A stretch of DNA of 64,000 nucleotides from NCBI GenBank assembly GCA_020161355.1, contig JAIUOF010000014.1, forward strand, positions 1 through 64,000. The letters are read 5' to 3'. The translations under genes were made by a program, and so were the position numbers. This document shows positions 16,920 to 25,992 of the stretch, in pieces. Numbering within the stretch: position 1 is the first letter of the stretch; each line of letters starts with the position of its first letter. The notes beneath the pieces are model-generated. The model did no database searches. It was not told where the DNA came from and was given only the letters and a program-made list of their open reading frames with translations. This DNA comes from Bacteroidota bacterium (lineage in GTDB: Bacteria; Bacteroidota; Bacteroidia; Cytophagales; Spirosomataceae).

Positions 16920-17939
16920 ATGAACCGTAGAAACTTCATTCAGAATCTGGCGATAGCTCCGGCTCTCACTATTCCAGTTGCTCAACCCATAATCATCAAA
17001 CCTAAAAGGCTAATTGCGGGTGATACAATCGGGTTGGTGTGCCCAGCCGCCCTGGCATACAGCAAAGAACAGGTGCAGGTGGTGGTAGAGTCTATGGAAG
17101 CATTGGGTTTTAAGGTCAAGTTGGGTAAAAAACTCTGGAAACGTTATGGATATCTGGCCGGAACTGACGATGAGCGGGCATCGGATGTCAATGAAATGTT
17201 TGCCGATAGCTCGGTGAAAGGTATTCTGTGTGTACACGGAGGCTGGGGTTGTGCCCGTATTTTGCCGCTTTTGGATTACGAGGCTATCCGCAGAAACCCA
17301 AAAGTCATTGTGGGATATTCAGATGTTACGGCATTGTTGCTGGGAATCCATGCCATGACAGGGCTCGTTACTTTCCATGGTCCTGTGGGTGGTTCTACCT
17401 GGAACGACTTTTCGGTGAAGTATTTCAAAGCAATTTTAATGAATGCCGAAAAAGTAAAATATGAAAACCCTAAAACCAAAGGCGACAACCTCACGCAAGT
17501 AGAAGATCGCATCGCCACCATTAATTCCGGTACTGCCCGTGGAAAGATGATTGGGGGAAATTTGACCGTTTTGTGTCATATTTTGGGCTCTAAATATACG
17601 CCTGATTTCAAAAATGCTATCCTGTTTTGTGAAGATGTGGAGGAACAGCCCTACAGCGTCGATCGCATGATAAACCATATGAGGCTTGTAGGGGCATTTG
17701 AGGCTATGAGTGGCTTTGTTTTTGGAAAATGCACCAAGTGTGAGCCCGGCTCCGGCAGTTACGGTTCGCTTACTTTAGAAGACCTTTGGGAAGATCACAT
17801 TAAACCAACTAAAAAGCCGGCATTTACAGGGGCTATGATAGGCCACATCACCAATAAATTCACGATTCCGATAGGCATCCAAGCCGAAATCAATGCCGAT
17901 GCAGGTACGATTCAGTTTTTGGAGAGTGCTGTGGAGTAA
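16920..17939 (+). CDS. LD-carboxypeptidase, S66 family
   Basis: A 339-residue S66 peptidase that removes the terminal D-alanine from murein tetrapeptides during wall recycling, or acts on related amide substrates (the MccF group). The N-terminus NRRNFIQNLAIAPAL is twin-arginine-like, so it may be exported. The catalytic Ser134 is in VGYSDVTALL; the Glu is in LFCEDVEEQPY and the His in GAMIGHITNKF, as expected for the Ser-Glu-His triad. It stands alone on the plus strand between hicA and GH92. Confidence 0.9.
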   Translation: MNRRNFIQNLAIAPALTIPVAQPIIIKPKRLIAGDTIGLVCPAALAYSKEQVQVVVESMEALGFKVKLGKKLWKRYGYLAGTDDERASDVNEMFADSSVKGILCVHGGWGCARILPLLDYEAIRRNPKVIVGYSDVTALLLGIHAMTGLVTFHGPVGGSTWNDFSVKYFKAILMNAEKVKYENPKTKGDNLTQVEDRIATINSGTARGKMIGGNLTVLCHILGSKYTPDFKNAILFCEDVEEQPYSVDRMINHMRLVGAFEAMSGFVFGKCTKCEPGSGSYGSLTLEDLWEDHIKPTKKPAFTGAMIGHITNKFTIPIGIQAEINADAGTIQFLESAVE

Positions 17940-18121
17940 ATTTCTCTTTATTCCAAAAATACACTTTGTGCATTTTGTGTCTCCTTTGCGGTTTTTGTGG
18001 TACAGGAAGCTAGTTTTTAATTCAAATTTTTGCTTAGATTAATATTTATTAAAAAAATTTATTAATTCCTGAAAATCCCCAAAAACATCAAGTATTTTTG
18101 AGTTTAAAATCGTCCTTCTCC

Positions 18122-20302
18122 ATGAAAAAAATACTTTTTGGCTTGATGGTGGCTGCTCAGCTACATGCTCAGGAAAAACCTGTAAAATTTGTTGACCCTA
18201 TTATTGGTTCCGACGGTCATGGTCATGTATTGGTGGGGGCAAATGTGCCATTTGGAGCGGTGCAGGTCGGCCCAACCCAAATCGTAAAAGGATGGGACTG
18301 GTGCTCGGGGTATCATTATTCCGACTCCCTCATCATTGGGTTTTCACAAACGCACCTCAGCGGTACGGGTATCGGCGACCTCGGCGATGTGATGCTGATG
18401 CCGTATTCGGGCAAATTAAAACTGGAGCACCGTCATCAAAATCGGGATAATGGTGGCTTTGGGGCTATTTTTTCTCATAAAAATGAAAAGGCAGAGGCGG
18501 GTTATTACGCAGTAAATCTGCCCGAAGTGAAGGTCAGGCTTACAGCAAGCGAAAGAGTAGGCTATCATCAATATCATTACAAAAAAAACGAAAATCGCCG
18601 GGTGGCGGTTGACCTTTTTACAGGTATAGGCTGGGATAGACCTACTGATACCTATATCAAACAAGTGGACGCCAATACTTTCGTTGGGTACCGGATGTCA
18701 TCAGGTTGGGCGGTTGATCAAAGATTGTGGTTTGCTATAAAAACTTCTGTTCCGGTCAAAAGCTTCGGAATAGTGGCCGATAGTGCTTTTGCTGATGTAA
18801 AAGAAAAACAAGGTCGCCGTCTGGTAGGCCAAATAGATTTTGGGGTGGGCACAGAAAAAGTTGAAATAAAAGTGGGTATCTCGCCGGTGAGTTCTGAAAA
18901 TGCTCTGAAAAACATACAGGCTGAAATCCCGGGCTGGAATTTTGAAAACATCAAATTGCAGGCTCAGGAAAAATGGAACAAGGCTCTTTCGGTAGCCACC
19001 CTTACCACCAATAGTGTTTCTGAAAAAAGGACTTTTTACACCGCTCTTTACCACAGCATGATAGCCCCGATATTGTTTAACGACCACGATCAAACCTACC
19101 GCGGCACCGATAAGAAAGTTTACACCCAACCGGGTTATGACCACTATACCGTGTTTAGTCTTTGGGATACATATCGTCAGTGGCATCCTTTAATGACCCT
19201 TTTGGCCCCACAGAAAGTGCCTGATTTCGTTAAAAGTATGCTCGATATTTATGATCAGCAGGGTAAGTTGCCGGTGTGGCCTTTGGTAGGTTCAGAAACC
19301 AACTGTATGGTGGGCTACAGTGCAGTTCCGGTTCTGGCCGATGCCATTTTGAAAGGCTTCAAAGGTTTTGATTATGAAAAGGCTTTTCAGGCCATGAAAA
19401 CCACCGCCATGAGCGATGAGTTTGGGCTTCAATACCTGAAAAAGACGGGTTTCATACCGGCAGAGCAGGAGGTGGAGTCGGTTTCCAAAGCCATGGAATA
19501 TGCCATAGGAGATAAATGCATCGCCATGGTGGCCGCAAAATTGGGTCACGAAAAAGACCGTAAATATTTTGAAGAAAGAGCAGGATATTATAAGAGATAT
19601 TTTGACAAAAATTCCCGTTTTATGCGTGGAGTGATGTCTGACGGGAAATTTAGGGAGCCGTTTGATCCTTTCAATATCGTACACATGAAGAGCGATTTTA
19701 CCGAAGGCAATGCCTGGCAATATACATTTATGGTGCCACAGGACTTGGAGAACTATACGGCTTTGTTTGGGGGCAAGGAGGCTTTTCTGGAAAAGCTCGA
19801 TAGTCTGTTTGTGGTATCAGGTGACTTGGGTGCAGAGGCTTCACCCGACGTGTCGGGGCTCATAGGTATGTATGCACAAGGCAATGAGCCCGAACACCAC
19901 GTGCCTTATATCTACAGTGCCTTGGGCAGGCTCGACAAAACCGCTGAAAAAGTAAAGGAAATCACTTCGAAGTTTTACACCGACAAGCCCGATGGTATCT
20001 GCGGTAATGATGACTGCGGCCAGATGAGTGCCTGGTACGTGGCCTCAGCAATGGGTTTTTATCAGGTACATCCGGCGGATGGCAGGTTCTATGTGGGTAC
20101 ACCGCATTTTAGCAATATAAAAATGAAAGTAGGCGGTAAAACCCTCAACATTACGGCTAAAAACTTCGGGAAAGACAATATTTATATTCAAAAAATCATT
20201 CTTAATGGCAAACCTATCAACCGCACCTATCTTACCTACGCCGAGCTCGCTGCTGGCGGAAATTTGGTGTATGAGATGGGGAAAGTGGGGAGGAGGTTAT
20301 AA
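18122..20302 (+). CDS. GH92 family glycosyl hydrolase (alpha-mannosidase type)
   Basis: A 726-residue exported GH92 enzyme, a calcium-dependent exo-alpha-mannosidase family common in Bacteroidota. The start is the ATG at 18122 with a short signal (KKILFGLMVAAQLHAQ). Family blocks are clear: DPIIGSDGHGHVLVGANVPFG near the N-terminus, HLSGTGIGDLGD, and CGNDDCGQMSAWYVASAMGF near residue 635, which carries acidic and aromatic active-site positions. Linkage specificity cannot be read from the sequence. Not in an operon with the other glycosidases here. Confidence 0.93.
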   Translation: MKKILFGLMVAAQLHAQEKPVKFVDPIIGSDGHGHVLVGANVPFGAVQVGPTQIVKGWDWCSGYHYSDSLIIGFSQTHLSGTGIGDLGDVMLMPYSGKLKLEHRHQNRDNGGFGAIFSHKNEKAEAGYYAVNLPEVKVRLTASERVGYHQYHYKKNENRRVAVDLFTGIGWDRPTDTYIKQVDANTFVGYRMSSGWAVDQRLWFAIKTSVPVKSFGIVADSAFADVKEKQGRRLVGQIDFGVGTEKVEIKVGISPVSSENALKNIQAEIPGWNFENIKLQAQEKWNKALSVATLTTNSVSEKRTFYTALYHSMIAPILFNDHDQTYRGTDKKVYTQPGYDHYTVFSLWDTYRQWHPLMTLLAPQKVPDFVKSMLDIYDQQGKLPVWPLVGSETNCMVGYSAVPVLADAILKGFKGFDYEKAFQAMKTTAMSDEFGLQYLKKTGFIPAEQEVESVSKAMEYAIGDKCIAMVAAKLGHEKDRKYFEERAGYYKRYFDKNSRFMRGVMSDGKFREPFDPFNIVHMKSDFTEGNAWQYTFMVPQDLENYTALFGGKEAFLEKLDSLFVVSGDLGAEASPDVSGLIGMYAQGNEPEHHVPYIYSALGRLDKTAEKVKEITSKFYTDKPDGICGNDDCGQMSAWYVASAMGFYQVHPADGRFYVGTPHFSNIKMKVGGKTLNITAKNFGKDNIYIQKIILNGKPINRTYLTYAELAAGGNLVYEMGKVGRRL

Positions 20303-20607
20303 TTCGGTATTACGATTGCTACTGGAATCAAATTTCTTTGGGCCAGCTGAAGTTGTTTAAATAATTCTAATTATCTAACTCTTAAAAAATTTTTTCTAAA
20401 ATATTTTCAAACAATAATTTTACACCAAATTGTATTAATAGGCATAGCAAGGTCTTTATATACTTTAATAGTAGTTTCTTAAACCTTTTTTTATTTTTTT
20501 TAAAAAGCTTTGACGACAATAAAATTCTTTTCATTCTGCAATTCTATAGTCAACTAAATGTGGATTTGATAAACATTTATAGTTTTGTTTTTTAAAATAA
20601 AGCTTAA
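20303..20607. other. AT-rich intergenic region with a possible promoter
   Basis: No ORF, RNA or strong hairpin is seen. Near its right end TAGTTTTG at 20580-20587 matches the Bacteroidota -7 box TAnnTTTG and lies 20 bases before the isochorismatase start; no well-spaced -33 TTG was found. Confidence 0.35.
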
Positions 20608-21153
20608 ATGAAAACCCTCCTCATCATCGACATGCAAAAAGATTCTTTTACGCCTTTGACATCAAAATATGATGCCTTGGGAGTGATTGAGAGGATCAAT
20701 CGTCTTTCCACAGAATTCAGAGAGAAAGGCTGGCCTGTGATACATATTCAGCACGATGGCACTGCGGAAGGAGATTATCTGCCGGGCACCACAGGTTTTG
20801 AGATTATCGATGAAATCACGGTAAAAACCACCGATAAAATAGTGGTAAAAACCATCAATGATGCCTTTTATAAAAGTGAACTTGAAGCTGTTTTGAAAAA
20901 TCTGGATGCTGAAGAATTGATAATTACCGGTGCCGCTACCGATTTTTGTGTGGACGCCACCCTCAAAGGGGCATTGGTGAGAGACAATAAAATAACGGTA
21001 ATTTCGGATGCCCACACCACCAGTGATAAGCCCTGGGCGACAGCCGAAACGCTCATCACACATTACAACAACATCTGGAACTGGCTCAGCCCCGCAAAGC
21101 ATAAAGTGGAGGTGCTGAGTTTGAATGAATTTTTATTCAAAATCAAAAATTAG
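20608..21153 (+). CDS. Isochorismatase-family cysteine hydrolase
   Basis: A 181-residue hydrolase with the Asp-Lys-Cys triad of the isochorismatase superfamily: Asp8 in LIIDMQKDSF, a Lys in VVKTINDAFYKSELE (about residues 80-95) and Cys114 in AATDFCVDATLKGA, with the conserved cis-peptide stretch before it. Family members cleave amides such as nicotinamide or ureas, or isochorismate; the pocket residues do not tell which. It is followed after 59 bases by the Ada-type gene on the same strand. Confidence 0.9.
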   Translation: MKTLLIIDMQKDSFTPLTSKYDALGVIERINRLSTEFREKGWPVIHIQHDGTAEGDYLPGTTGFEIIDEITVKTTDKIVVKTINDAFYKSELEAVLKNLDAEELIITGAATDFCVDATLKGALVRDNKITVISDAHTTSDKPWATAETLITHYNNIWNWLSPAKHKVEVLSLNEFLFKIKN

Positions 21154-21212
21154 CAAGTTTCAGATTTTTTTGTAAAATAACTCTTGTCATTTTTGTCTAA
21201 AAACCAGAAATA

Positions 21213-22058
21213 ATGGACGCAAAACATCAGTTCAACTTCGAGAGGATAAGCAAAGCAATTGGTTATATTGAGACAGCATTTAAGTCACAGCCTAATCTCG
21301 ACGAAATCGCCGAAAGGGTACATTTGAGTCCATTTCATTTTCAGAGACTTTTCAAAGAATGGGCCGGGGTTAGCCCAAAGCGATTTTTGCAATATATAAG
21401 CCTAGAACATGCTAAAAATCTCTTAGCAGATCAAAATTCAATTTTTGATGTTGCATTTCAAACTGGCCTTTCAGGTACAAGCAGGCTACATGATCTTTTC
21501 GTTAATATTGAAGGTATGACCCCTGCTGAATATAAAAACGGGGGCAAAAATCTCGTGATTAACTATAGTTTTGCTGAAAGCCTTTTCGGAAATCTTATTG
21601 TGGCTTCTACCTCTAAAGGTATATGTCACATGGCTTTTGAAGAAGACGAATCCGCTGCCTTGCAAAACCTCATTGACAGATTTCCGAATGCTGTTTTTCA
21701 AAGAAAACTTGACATGATCCAACAAGATGCACTATATGTTTTCAGGAATGATTGGAGCAATTTGCCTAAAATCAAATTACATCTTCATGGTACCGATTTT
21801 CAGTTGAAAGTTTGGGAATCACTTTTGAAAATACCTTCAGGCAAACTATCGACCTACGGAAGAATAGCAGAAAATATCGGCCACATTGGAGCCTCAAGGG
21901 CAGTTGGTACGGCCATTGGAAGCAATCCTGTTGCATTTTTAATTCCTTGCCATCGGGTCATTCAGTCAACCGGATCGTTTGGAGGATACCGGTGGGGTAC
22001 CCCCCGAAAAACTGCGATGATCGGCTGGGAAGCCGCCAGAGAATACCAGGAAATTTAA
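21213..22058 (+). CDS. ada: AraC-type HTH / methylated-DNA cysteine methyltransferase fusion (Ada-like)
   Basis: A 281-residue fusion: an AraC helix-turn-helix pair (about 12-110, LDEIAERVHLSPFHFQRLFKEW) and an Ogt domain (about 115-275) with the acceptor Cys246 in IPCHRVIQ and the Tyr/Arg of GRIAENIGHIGASRAVG. It repairs O6-alkylguanine by suicide transfer and probably activates its own gene. The zinc-binding N-terminal domain of E. coli Ada, which senses methylphosphotriesters, is missing, so the usual induction mechanism cannot apply as such. This shorter form is widespread. Confidence 0.92.
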   Translation: MDAKHQFNFERISKAIGYIETAFKSQPNLDEIAERVHLSPFHFQRLFKEWAGVSPKRFLQYISLEHAKNLLADQNSIFDVAFQTGLSGTSRLHDLFVNIEGMTPAEYKNGGKNLVINYSFAESLFGNLIVASTSKGICHMAFEEDESAALQNLIDRFPNAVFQRKLDMIQQDALYVFRNDWSNLPKIKLHLHGTDFQLKVWESLLKIPSGKLSTYGRIAENIGHIGASRAVGTAIGSNPVAFLIPCHRVIQSTGSFGGYRWGTPRKTAMIGWEAAREYQEI

Positions 22059-22128
22059 TTTATAATTTTCAGCAAGAATCAGATTTTTCCCAATCATTTC
22101 CGGCTATACTTTTGAAATAAAAAAAAGT

Positions 22129-22794
22129 ATGAAAATCAAAAGTTATCCTTCAATTCTTTATTTCGGAACTCCTGTAGTGTTAATCAGCTCAAAAAACCCC
22201 AATAATTCAGACAACCTGGCTCCGGCATCTTCCATTTTTTGGCTGGGGTGGCGATGTGTGATTGGTCTTGGTGCCGGATCTCAGACTTCCCAAAATCTAC
22301 TCAGAACCGGGCAATGTGTACTTAATCTTCCTTCTGCCGATTTGGTGGGTTCAGTTAATAAATTGGCTAAAACTACAGGAAGATACCCTGTACCTGAAGC
22401 TAAAATTCAAAAGGGGTATTTTTTTGTAGAGGATAAATTTGAACATGCGGGTTTTTCTTCTGAATTTTCAGAAACGGTTGAGCCATTGAGGGTAAAAGAA
22501 TGTCCAGTTCAGTTGGAGGCGATAGTAGAATCATCCTATTCATTGGCAGCAAATGATGAAATCCAAAAAGGTAAAATTCTGATTTTTGAGCTAAAAATCA
22601 ATAGAGTGTACCTTGACAAAGATATTCTTCTAAATGAAAACCCTGACCGGGTTGATCCCGACAAATGGAAGCCTTTGATTATGAGTTTTCAGGAGTTTTA
22701 CACATTAGGAGAAAAGATAAATTACTCTACACTTGCTGAAATACCCGAAACGCTTTATAATACTCCCGACAGAGCTATGGCAATGAAAAGCTAA
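22129..22794 (+). CDS. Flavin reductase family protein (FMN-binding split barrel)
   Basis: A 221-residue split-barrel flavoprotein. The FMN-binding region includes the block around SSIFWLGWRCVIGLGAGSQT with the following NLLRTGQCVLNLPSADL, typical of flavin reductase-like proteins. These either reduce free FMN for a partner oxygenase or act as oxidoreductases themselves. No partner is next door. It follows ada by 70 bases and precedes a VOC protein on the same strand. Confidence 0.87.
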   Translation: MKIKSYPSILYFGTPVVLISSKNPNNSDNLAPASSIFWLGWRCVIGLGAGSQTSQNLLRTGQCVLNLPSADLVGSVNKLAKTTGRYPVPEAKIQKGYFFVEDKFEHAGFSSEFSETVEPLRVKECPVQLEAIVESSYSLAANDEIQKGKILIFELKINRVYLDKDILLNENPDRVDPDKWKPLIMSFQEFYTLGEKINYSTLAEIPETLYNTPDRAMAMKS

Positions 22795-22882
22795 AAAGCA
22801 GAAAATTTGTAACAAAAATGGATGCTAAGATATTGAGCATCAATTTCATTTATATTTTGTTAATTTGGCAAAAAAAATAATT

Positions 22883-23245
22883 ATGAAAGGATTAAGAACA
22901 GCTATCTACAAAGTGAGTGACCTCAATGCCGCCAAAGAATGGTATGCCAAAGTTTTTGACATTAAACCCTATTTTGATCAACCATTTTATGTAGGATTTG
23001 ATGTGGAGGGTTATGAGCTGGGTCTTGTGCCGGACGACGAGCCCGTAACCATCAAATCGTCCAATGTGTTGGTATATTGGGGTGTTGATGACATCCAAAA
23101 AGAGTATGACCGATTGCTGGCATTAGGTGCATTTTCTTTTGAAAAACCAGAAAATGTAGGTGGCGAAATCATGGTTGCGACTGTGAAAGATCCATGGGGC
23201 AATGTGCTCGGGATTATTTTCAATCCTGATTTTAAAGTCAAATAA
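22883..23245 (+). CDS. VOC family protein (glyoxalase / bleomycin-resistance fold)
   Basis: A 120-residue single-domain VOC protein: LRTAIYKVSDLNAAKEWYAKVF at the start, central EGYELGLVPDD, and the C-terminal ATVKDPWGNVLGIIFNP. The fold supports dioxygenases, glyoxalase and metal-dependent or binding proteins; no full metal ligand set can be assigned with confidence. The ATG at 22883 is chosen; an in-frame TTG at 22865 would add six unconserved residues. Confidence 0.87.
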   Translation: MKGLRTAIYKVSDLNAAKEWYAKVFDIKPYFDQPFYVGFDVEGYELGLVPDDEPVTIKSSNVLVYWGVDDIQKEYDRLLALGAFSFEKPENVGGEIMVATVKDPWGNVLGIIFNPDFKVK

Positions 23246-23271
23246 AGATTTTCTAAAATAGAATCACTGCC

Positions 23272-24615
23272 ATGAAAAATTTTGTTTGGGTCTTTCTGAT
23301 TTTTTTAGGGGTTAATAGTGCCTATGCTCAAGGTTTTGAGGTAAGTCAAAACGCCAGATATATCACAAAAGACAAGCAGCCCTTCCTGTGGGTGGGCGAT
23401 ACCGCATGGGAGTTGCTTCACGCTCTTGATCGCGACTCGGCCACCTATTATCTCAAACGCCGTGCTGAGCAGGGATTTACAGTGATACAGACGGTAGTTT
23501 TGGCCGAACTTGATGGCCTTCATACGCCCAACGCTTATGGGAACACTCCACTGCACAACGACGATCCCAATTCTCCCAACGAGGCGTATTTTGCCCATGT
23601 TGATTTTGTAATTGACAAGGCAGCAGAATTTGGCCTGATCATCGGCTTACTGCCCACCTGGGGAGATAAAATATTTAAGGATAAATGGGGAACAGGACCC
23701 GAAATTTTTAATCCTGAAAATGCCAGAAAATATGGCTTTTGGATAGGGAATAGGTACAAAAATCGAAAAAATATCATCTGGATTTTAGGAGGTGATCGAA
23801 ATCCGAGGCCTAGCACTCAAGACAAGGAAATCTGGAATGCTATGGCAGCCGGTTTGGCTGAGGCTTATGGTGGAAATGATAAGGTTTTGATAGGCTATCA
23901 CCCCCAACCCAACAAAGAAGGGGCATCGGAATGGTTTCATAATGAGCCCTGGTTTGACTTCAATATGTTTCAGACCGGGCATTGCCGCGATAACGAAGTA
24001 TATGATTTGATTGGCAAATCCTACAAAAGACAACCCACAAAGCCTGTGATTGACGGAGAACCTATTTACGAAGATCATCCTGTTTGTTTTAATGCCAAAG
24101 ATCTTGGCACTACCAATGCCTATGATGTAAGGAAGTCCCTTTACCTTGATGTATTCGCCGGGGCTTTTGGCTTTACTTATGGCTGTCATGATATCTGGCA
24201 ATTTCATCGGCCCGGAGCCACTCTGGTCAATGGACCCCATATTTTTTGGAAACAAGCCATGGAATTACCTGCAGCCAACCAGGTGAAGTTTTTAAAAAAA
24301 ATATTGGAATCGCAGCCACTTTTGGAAAGAGCTCCTGACCAAACTTTAATACTTGAAAACAATCTCCCAGCTCACGACCGCGTACAGGCAACCCAAGGAA
24401 AAGATTATATATGGGTTTACAGTGCTGTTGGAAAGTCCTTTACGGTTGTTTTGGGTAAAATTTCAGGGACAAATCTAAAGGCCAAATGGCTCAACCCAAG
24501 AAACGGAGAAATAAAAGAAGCGGGCGATTATAAAAACCAGGGTAAGCAAAAATTTATGCCCCCAACCTCAGGCTATGGACAAGACTGGGTTTTGATTTTG
24601 GAGAAAAAATATTGA
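23272..24615 (+). CDS. DUF4038 glycoside hydrolase, GH140-like, secreted
   Basis: A 447-residue exported TIM-barrel enzyme with a signal peptide (WVFLIFLGVNSAYAQ). The DUF4038 block PFLWVGDTAWELLHALDRD and the following GFTVIQTVVLAE are those of GH140, an apiosidase family acting on rhamnogalacturonan-II side chains. The likely acids lie in IWILGGDRNPR and VIDGEPIYED. The C-terminal part (about 365-447) matches the collagen-binding-like domain usually fused to DUF4038. The substrate is inferred from the family and may differ. The signal peptide begins 26 bases after the VOC stop. Confidence 0.88.
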   Translation: MKNFVWVFLIFLGVNSAYAQGFEVSQNARYITKDKQPFLWVGDTAWELLHALDRDSATYYLKRRAEQGFTVIQTVVLAELDGLHTPNAYGNTPLHNDDPNSPNEAYFAHVDFVIDKAAEFGLIIGLLPTWGDKIFKDKWGTGPEIFNPENARKYGFWIGNRYKNRKNIIWILGGDRNPRPSTQDKEIWNAMAAGLAEAYGGNDKVLIGYHPQPNKEGASEWFHNEPWFDFNMFQTGHCRDNEVYDLIGKSYKRQPTKPVIDGEPIYEDHPVCFNAKDLGTTNAYDVRKSLYLDVFAGAFGFTYGCHDIWQFHRPGATLVNGPHIFWKQAMELPAANQVKFLKKILESQPLLERAPDQTLILENNLPAHDRVQATQGKDYIWVYSAVGKSFTVVLGKISGTNLKAKWLNPRNGEIKEAGDYKNQGKQKFMPPTSGYGQDWVLILEKKY

Positions 24616-24790
24616 ATTATACTAAAAATTCGATTGAAATGAAGGAATTTAAAATTTTATTTTAATTGAAATAGATGGCTCAAGCAAAAAAATGAAGTCT
24701 ACTGGTTGTCAACGTCAGATAAGCACCTCCCAACCTTTTCTCTTAGTCCAAATATTTTAATTAAGTTATTTTGTGTATCAAATTGTATGC

Positions 24791-24830
24791 AAGAAAAAAC
24801 AAAAAAGGAGCTACATTTCTGTAACTCCTT
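24791..24830 (-). terminator. Terminator of the tRNA-Asn gene
   Basis: On the minus strand AAGGAGTTAC and GTAGCTCCTT form a 10-bp stem with one mismatch around loop AGAAAT (24805-24830), followed by a run of Ts. It lies 10 bases after the tRNA 3' end. The flank 24616-24790 shows no gene. Confidence 0.75.
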
Positions 24831-24840
24831 GATATTTAAG

Positions 24841-24914
24841 CTCCCGAAGCTGGGCTCGAACCAGCGACCCTCTGATTAACAGTCAGATGCTCTAACCGAC
24901 TGAGCTATTCGGGA
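24841..24914 (-). tRNA. tRNA-Asn (anticodon GTT)
   Basis: The cloverleaf is complete on the minus strand, 74 nt without an encoded CCA. The acceptor stem TCCCGAA pairs with TTCGGGA; the D arm AGCTCAGTCGGTTAGAGC, the anticodon loop CTGTTAA flanked by TCTGA/TCAGA, and the T arm with GGTTCGAGCCC are all present. Anticodon GTT reads Asn codons. The following stretch to 25063 holds no gene. Confidence 0.97.
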
Positions 24915-25063
24915 TCCTTGTTGACTTCAATTCTGAAATCGTGGTGCAAAAGTAGTGCGTTTTTCTAATCTTGTCAAATCTTTTATTGAAAAAAAATCAA
25001 ATTTATTGTCCTTAATATTCTTAGTATTTTATTTCCAACGATTTAGAATAGTATTTTTTTCTA

Positions 25064-25987
25064 TTATTTTTTGGCATTTACCACTTCATAAACCAGCGAT
25101 GCCCCCAATTTGGCCGTGCGATGGTCGATATCTAAAACCGGGTTTAGCTCGGCTATATCGAAAGCTTTGAGTTTTTTGTCGGAAATGATTTTTCTGAAAA
25201 TATCCTGAAAAAATGCATCCGGAATCAATCCGTTGTATGCTGTGGCACTCACGCCCGGAGCAAATGCAGCCGAAAAAACATCCATACAAACGGTCACATA
25301 CAGCAAATCAATCTCAGCAATAAATTGGTGAATTACAGCCAGTATTTTCTCTTCGTTTTTAAAATGAAAATCCCTGCCCAAAAGATATTGCGTGCCCGTT
25401 TGATGAGCAAAATCAAAAAGAGCCCTGGTATTGGCGTTTTCCTGAATGCCGATAGCCAGATAGGCGTGGTTTGTGTAGTTTTTTTCTATTTGCCAGAATC
25501 CGGTGCCGGAAGTAGGGCCGGTTTCGGGAATTATTGGCCGGTTATCAAAATGTGCATCGAAGTTTATGATTCCGATTTTCTTCCCAGGGAAAGCCTTTCT
25601 GAGGCCGGAAAAATGCCCGTACATTACCTCATGTCCGCCGCCCAAAACTATACTTTTCAAATTTTGATTTTGTATTTCCGCTACCCGATTCGCCAATTCT
25701 CCCTGTGTTTTTTCGAGGTCTTGATTTTCACAAATGATATCACCCAAGTCAGCGAGATTCAGTTTTTTGTGTACTGGAAAATTAGAACATGCCTTTCGGA
25801 GTGCTTCAGGGCCACCCTTGGCACCTGTTCGCCCTTTGTTACGCTTTACTCCTTCGTCACAGGCAAATCCCAGAATCACCATTTTCGTTTCAGGATTTAT
25901 CTCATATTGCATCGCCTGATGCCACCGCAAATGCTCTTCCCCGTCGCCATCAATTCTTCCCGTCCAGATTTTTGAAATTTCTTTCAT
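25064..25987 (-). CDS. hutG: Formimidoylglutamase
   Basis: A 307-residue arginase-family enzyme hydrolysing N-formimidoyl-L-glutamate to glutamate and formamide, the last step of histidine breakdown. The two-manganese site is visible: GGGHEVMYGH, NFDAHFDNRP and VCMDVFSAAFAPGVSA. The ATG at 25987 (MKEISKIW) is the start; the frame continues upstream without homology. It is the last gene of the hut operon, five bases after hutI, and the gene context makes HutG the best of the arginase-family choices. Confidence 0.93.
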   Translation of the reverse strand: MKEISKIWTGRIDGDGEEHLRWHQAMQYEINPETKMVILGFACDEGVKRNKGRTGAKGGPEALRKACSNFPVHKKLNLADLGDIICENQDLEKTQGELANRVAEIQNQNLKSIVLGGGHEVMYGHFSGLRKAFPGKKIGIINFDAHFDNRPIIPETGPTSGTGFWQIEKNYTNHAYLAIGIQENANTRALFDFAHQTGTQYLLGRDFHFKNEEKILAVIHQFIAEIDLLYVTVCMDVFSAAFAPGVSATAYNGLIPDAFFQDIFRKIISDKKLKAFDIAELNPVLDIDHRTAKLGASLVYEVVNAKK

Positions 25988-25992
25988 AAGAC

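Noticed and set aside
24841..25063. tRNA-Asn as an integration site
   Set aside because: No second copy of the tRNA 3' end and no integrase were found nearby.
25325..25975. 216-codon plus-strand frame opposite hutG
   Set aside because: Shadow of hutG; hutG has complete metal-binding motifs and operon context.
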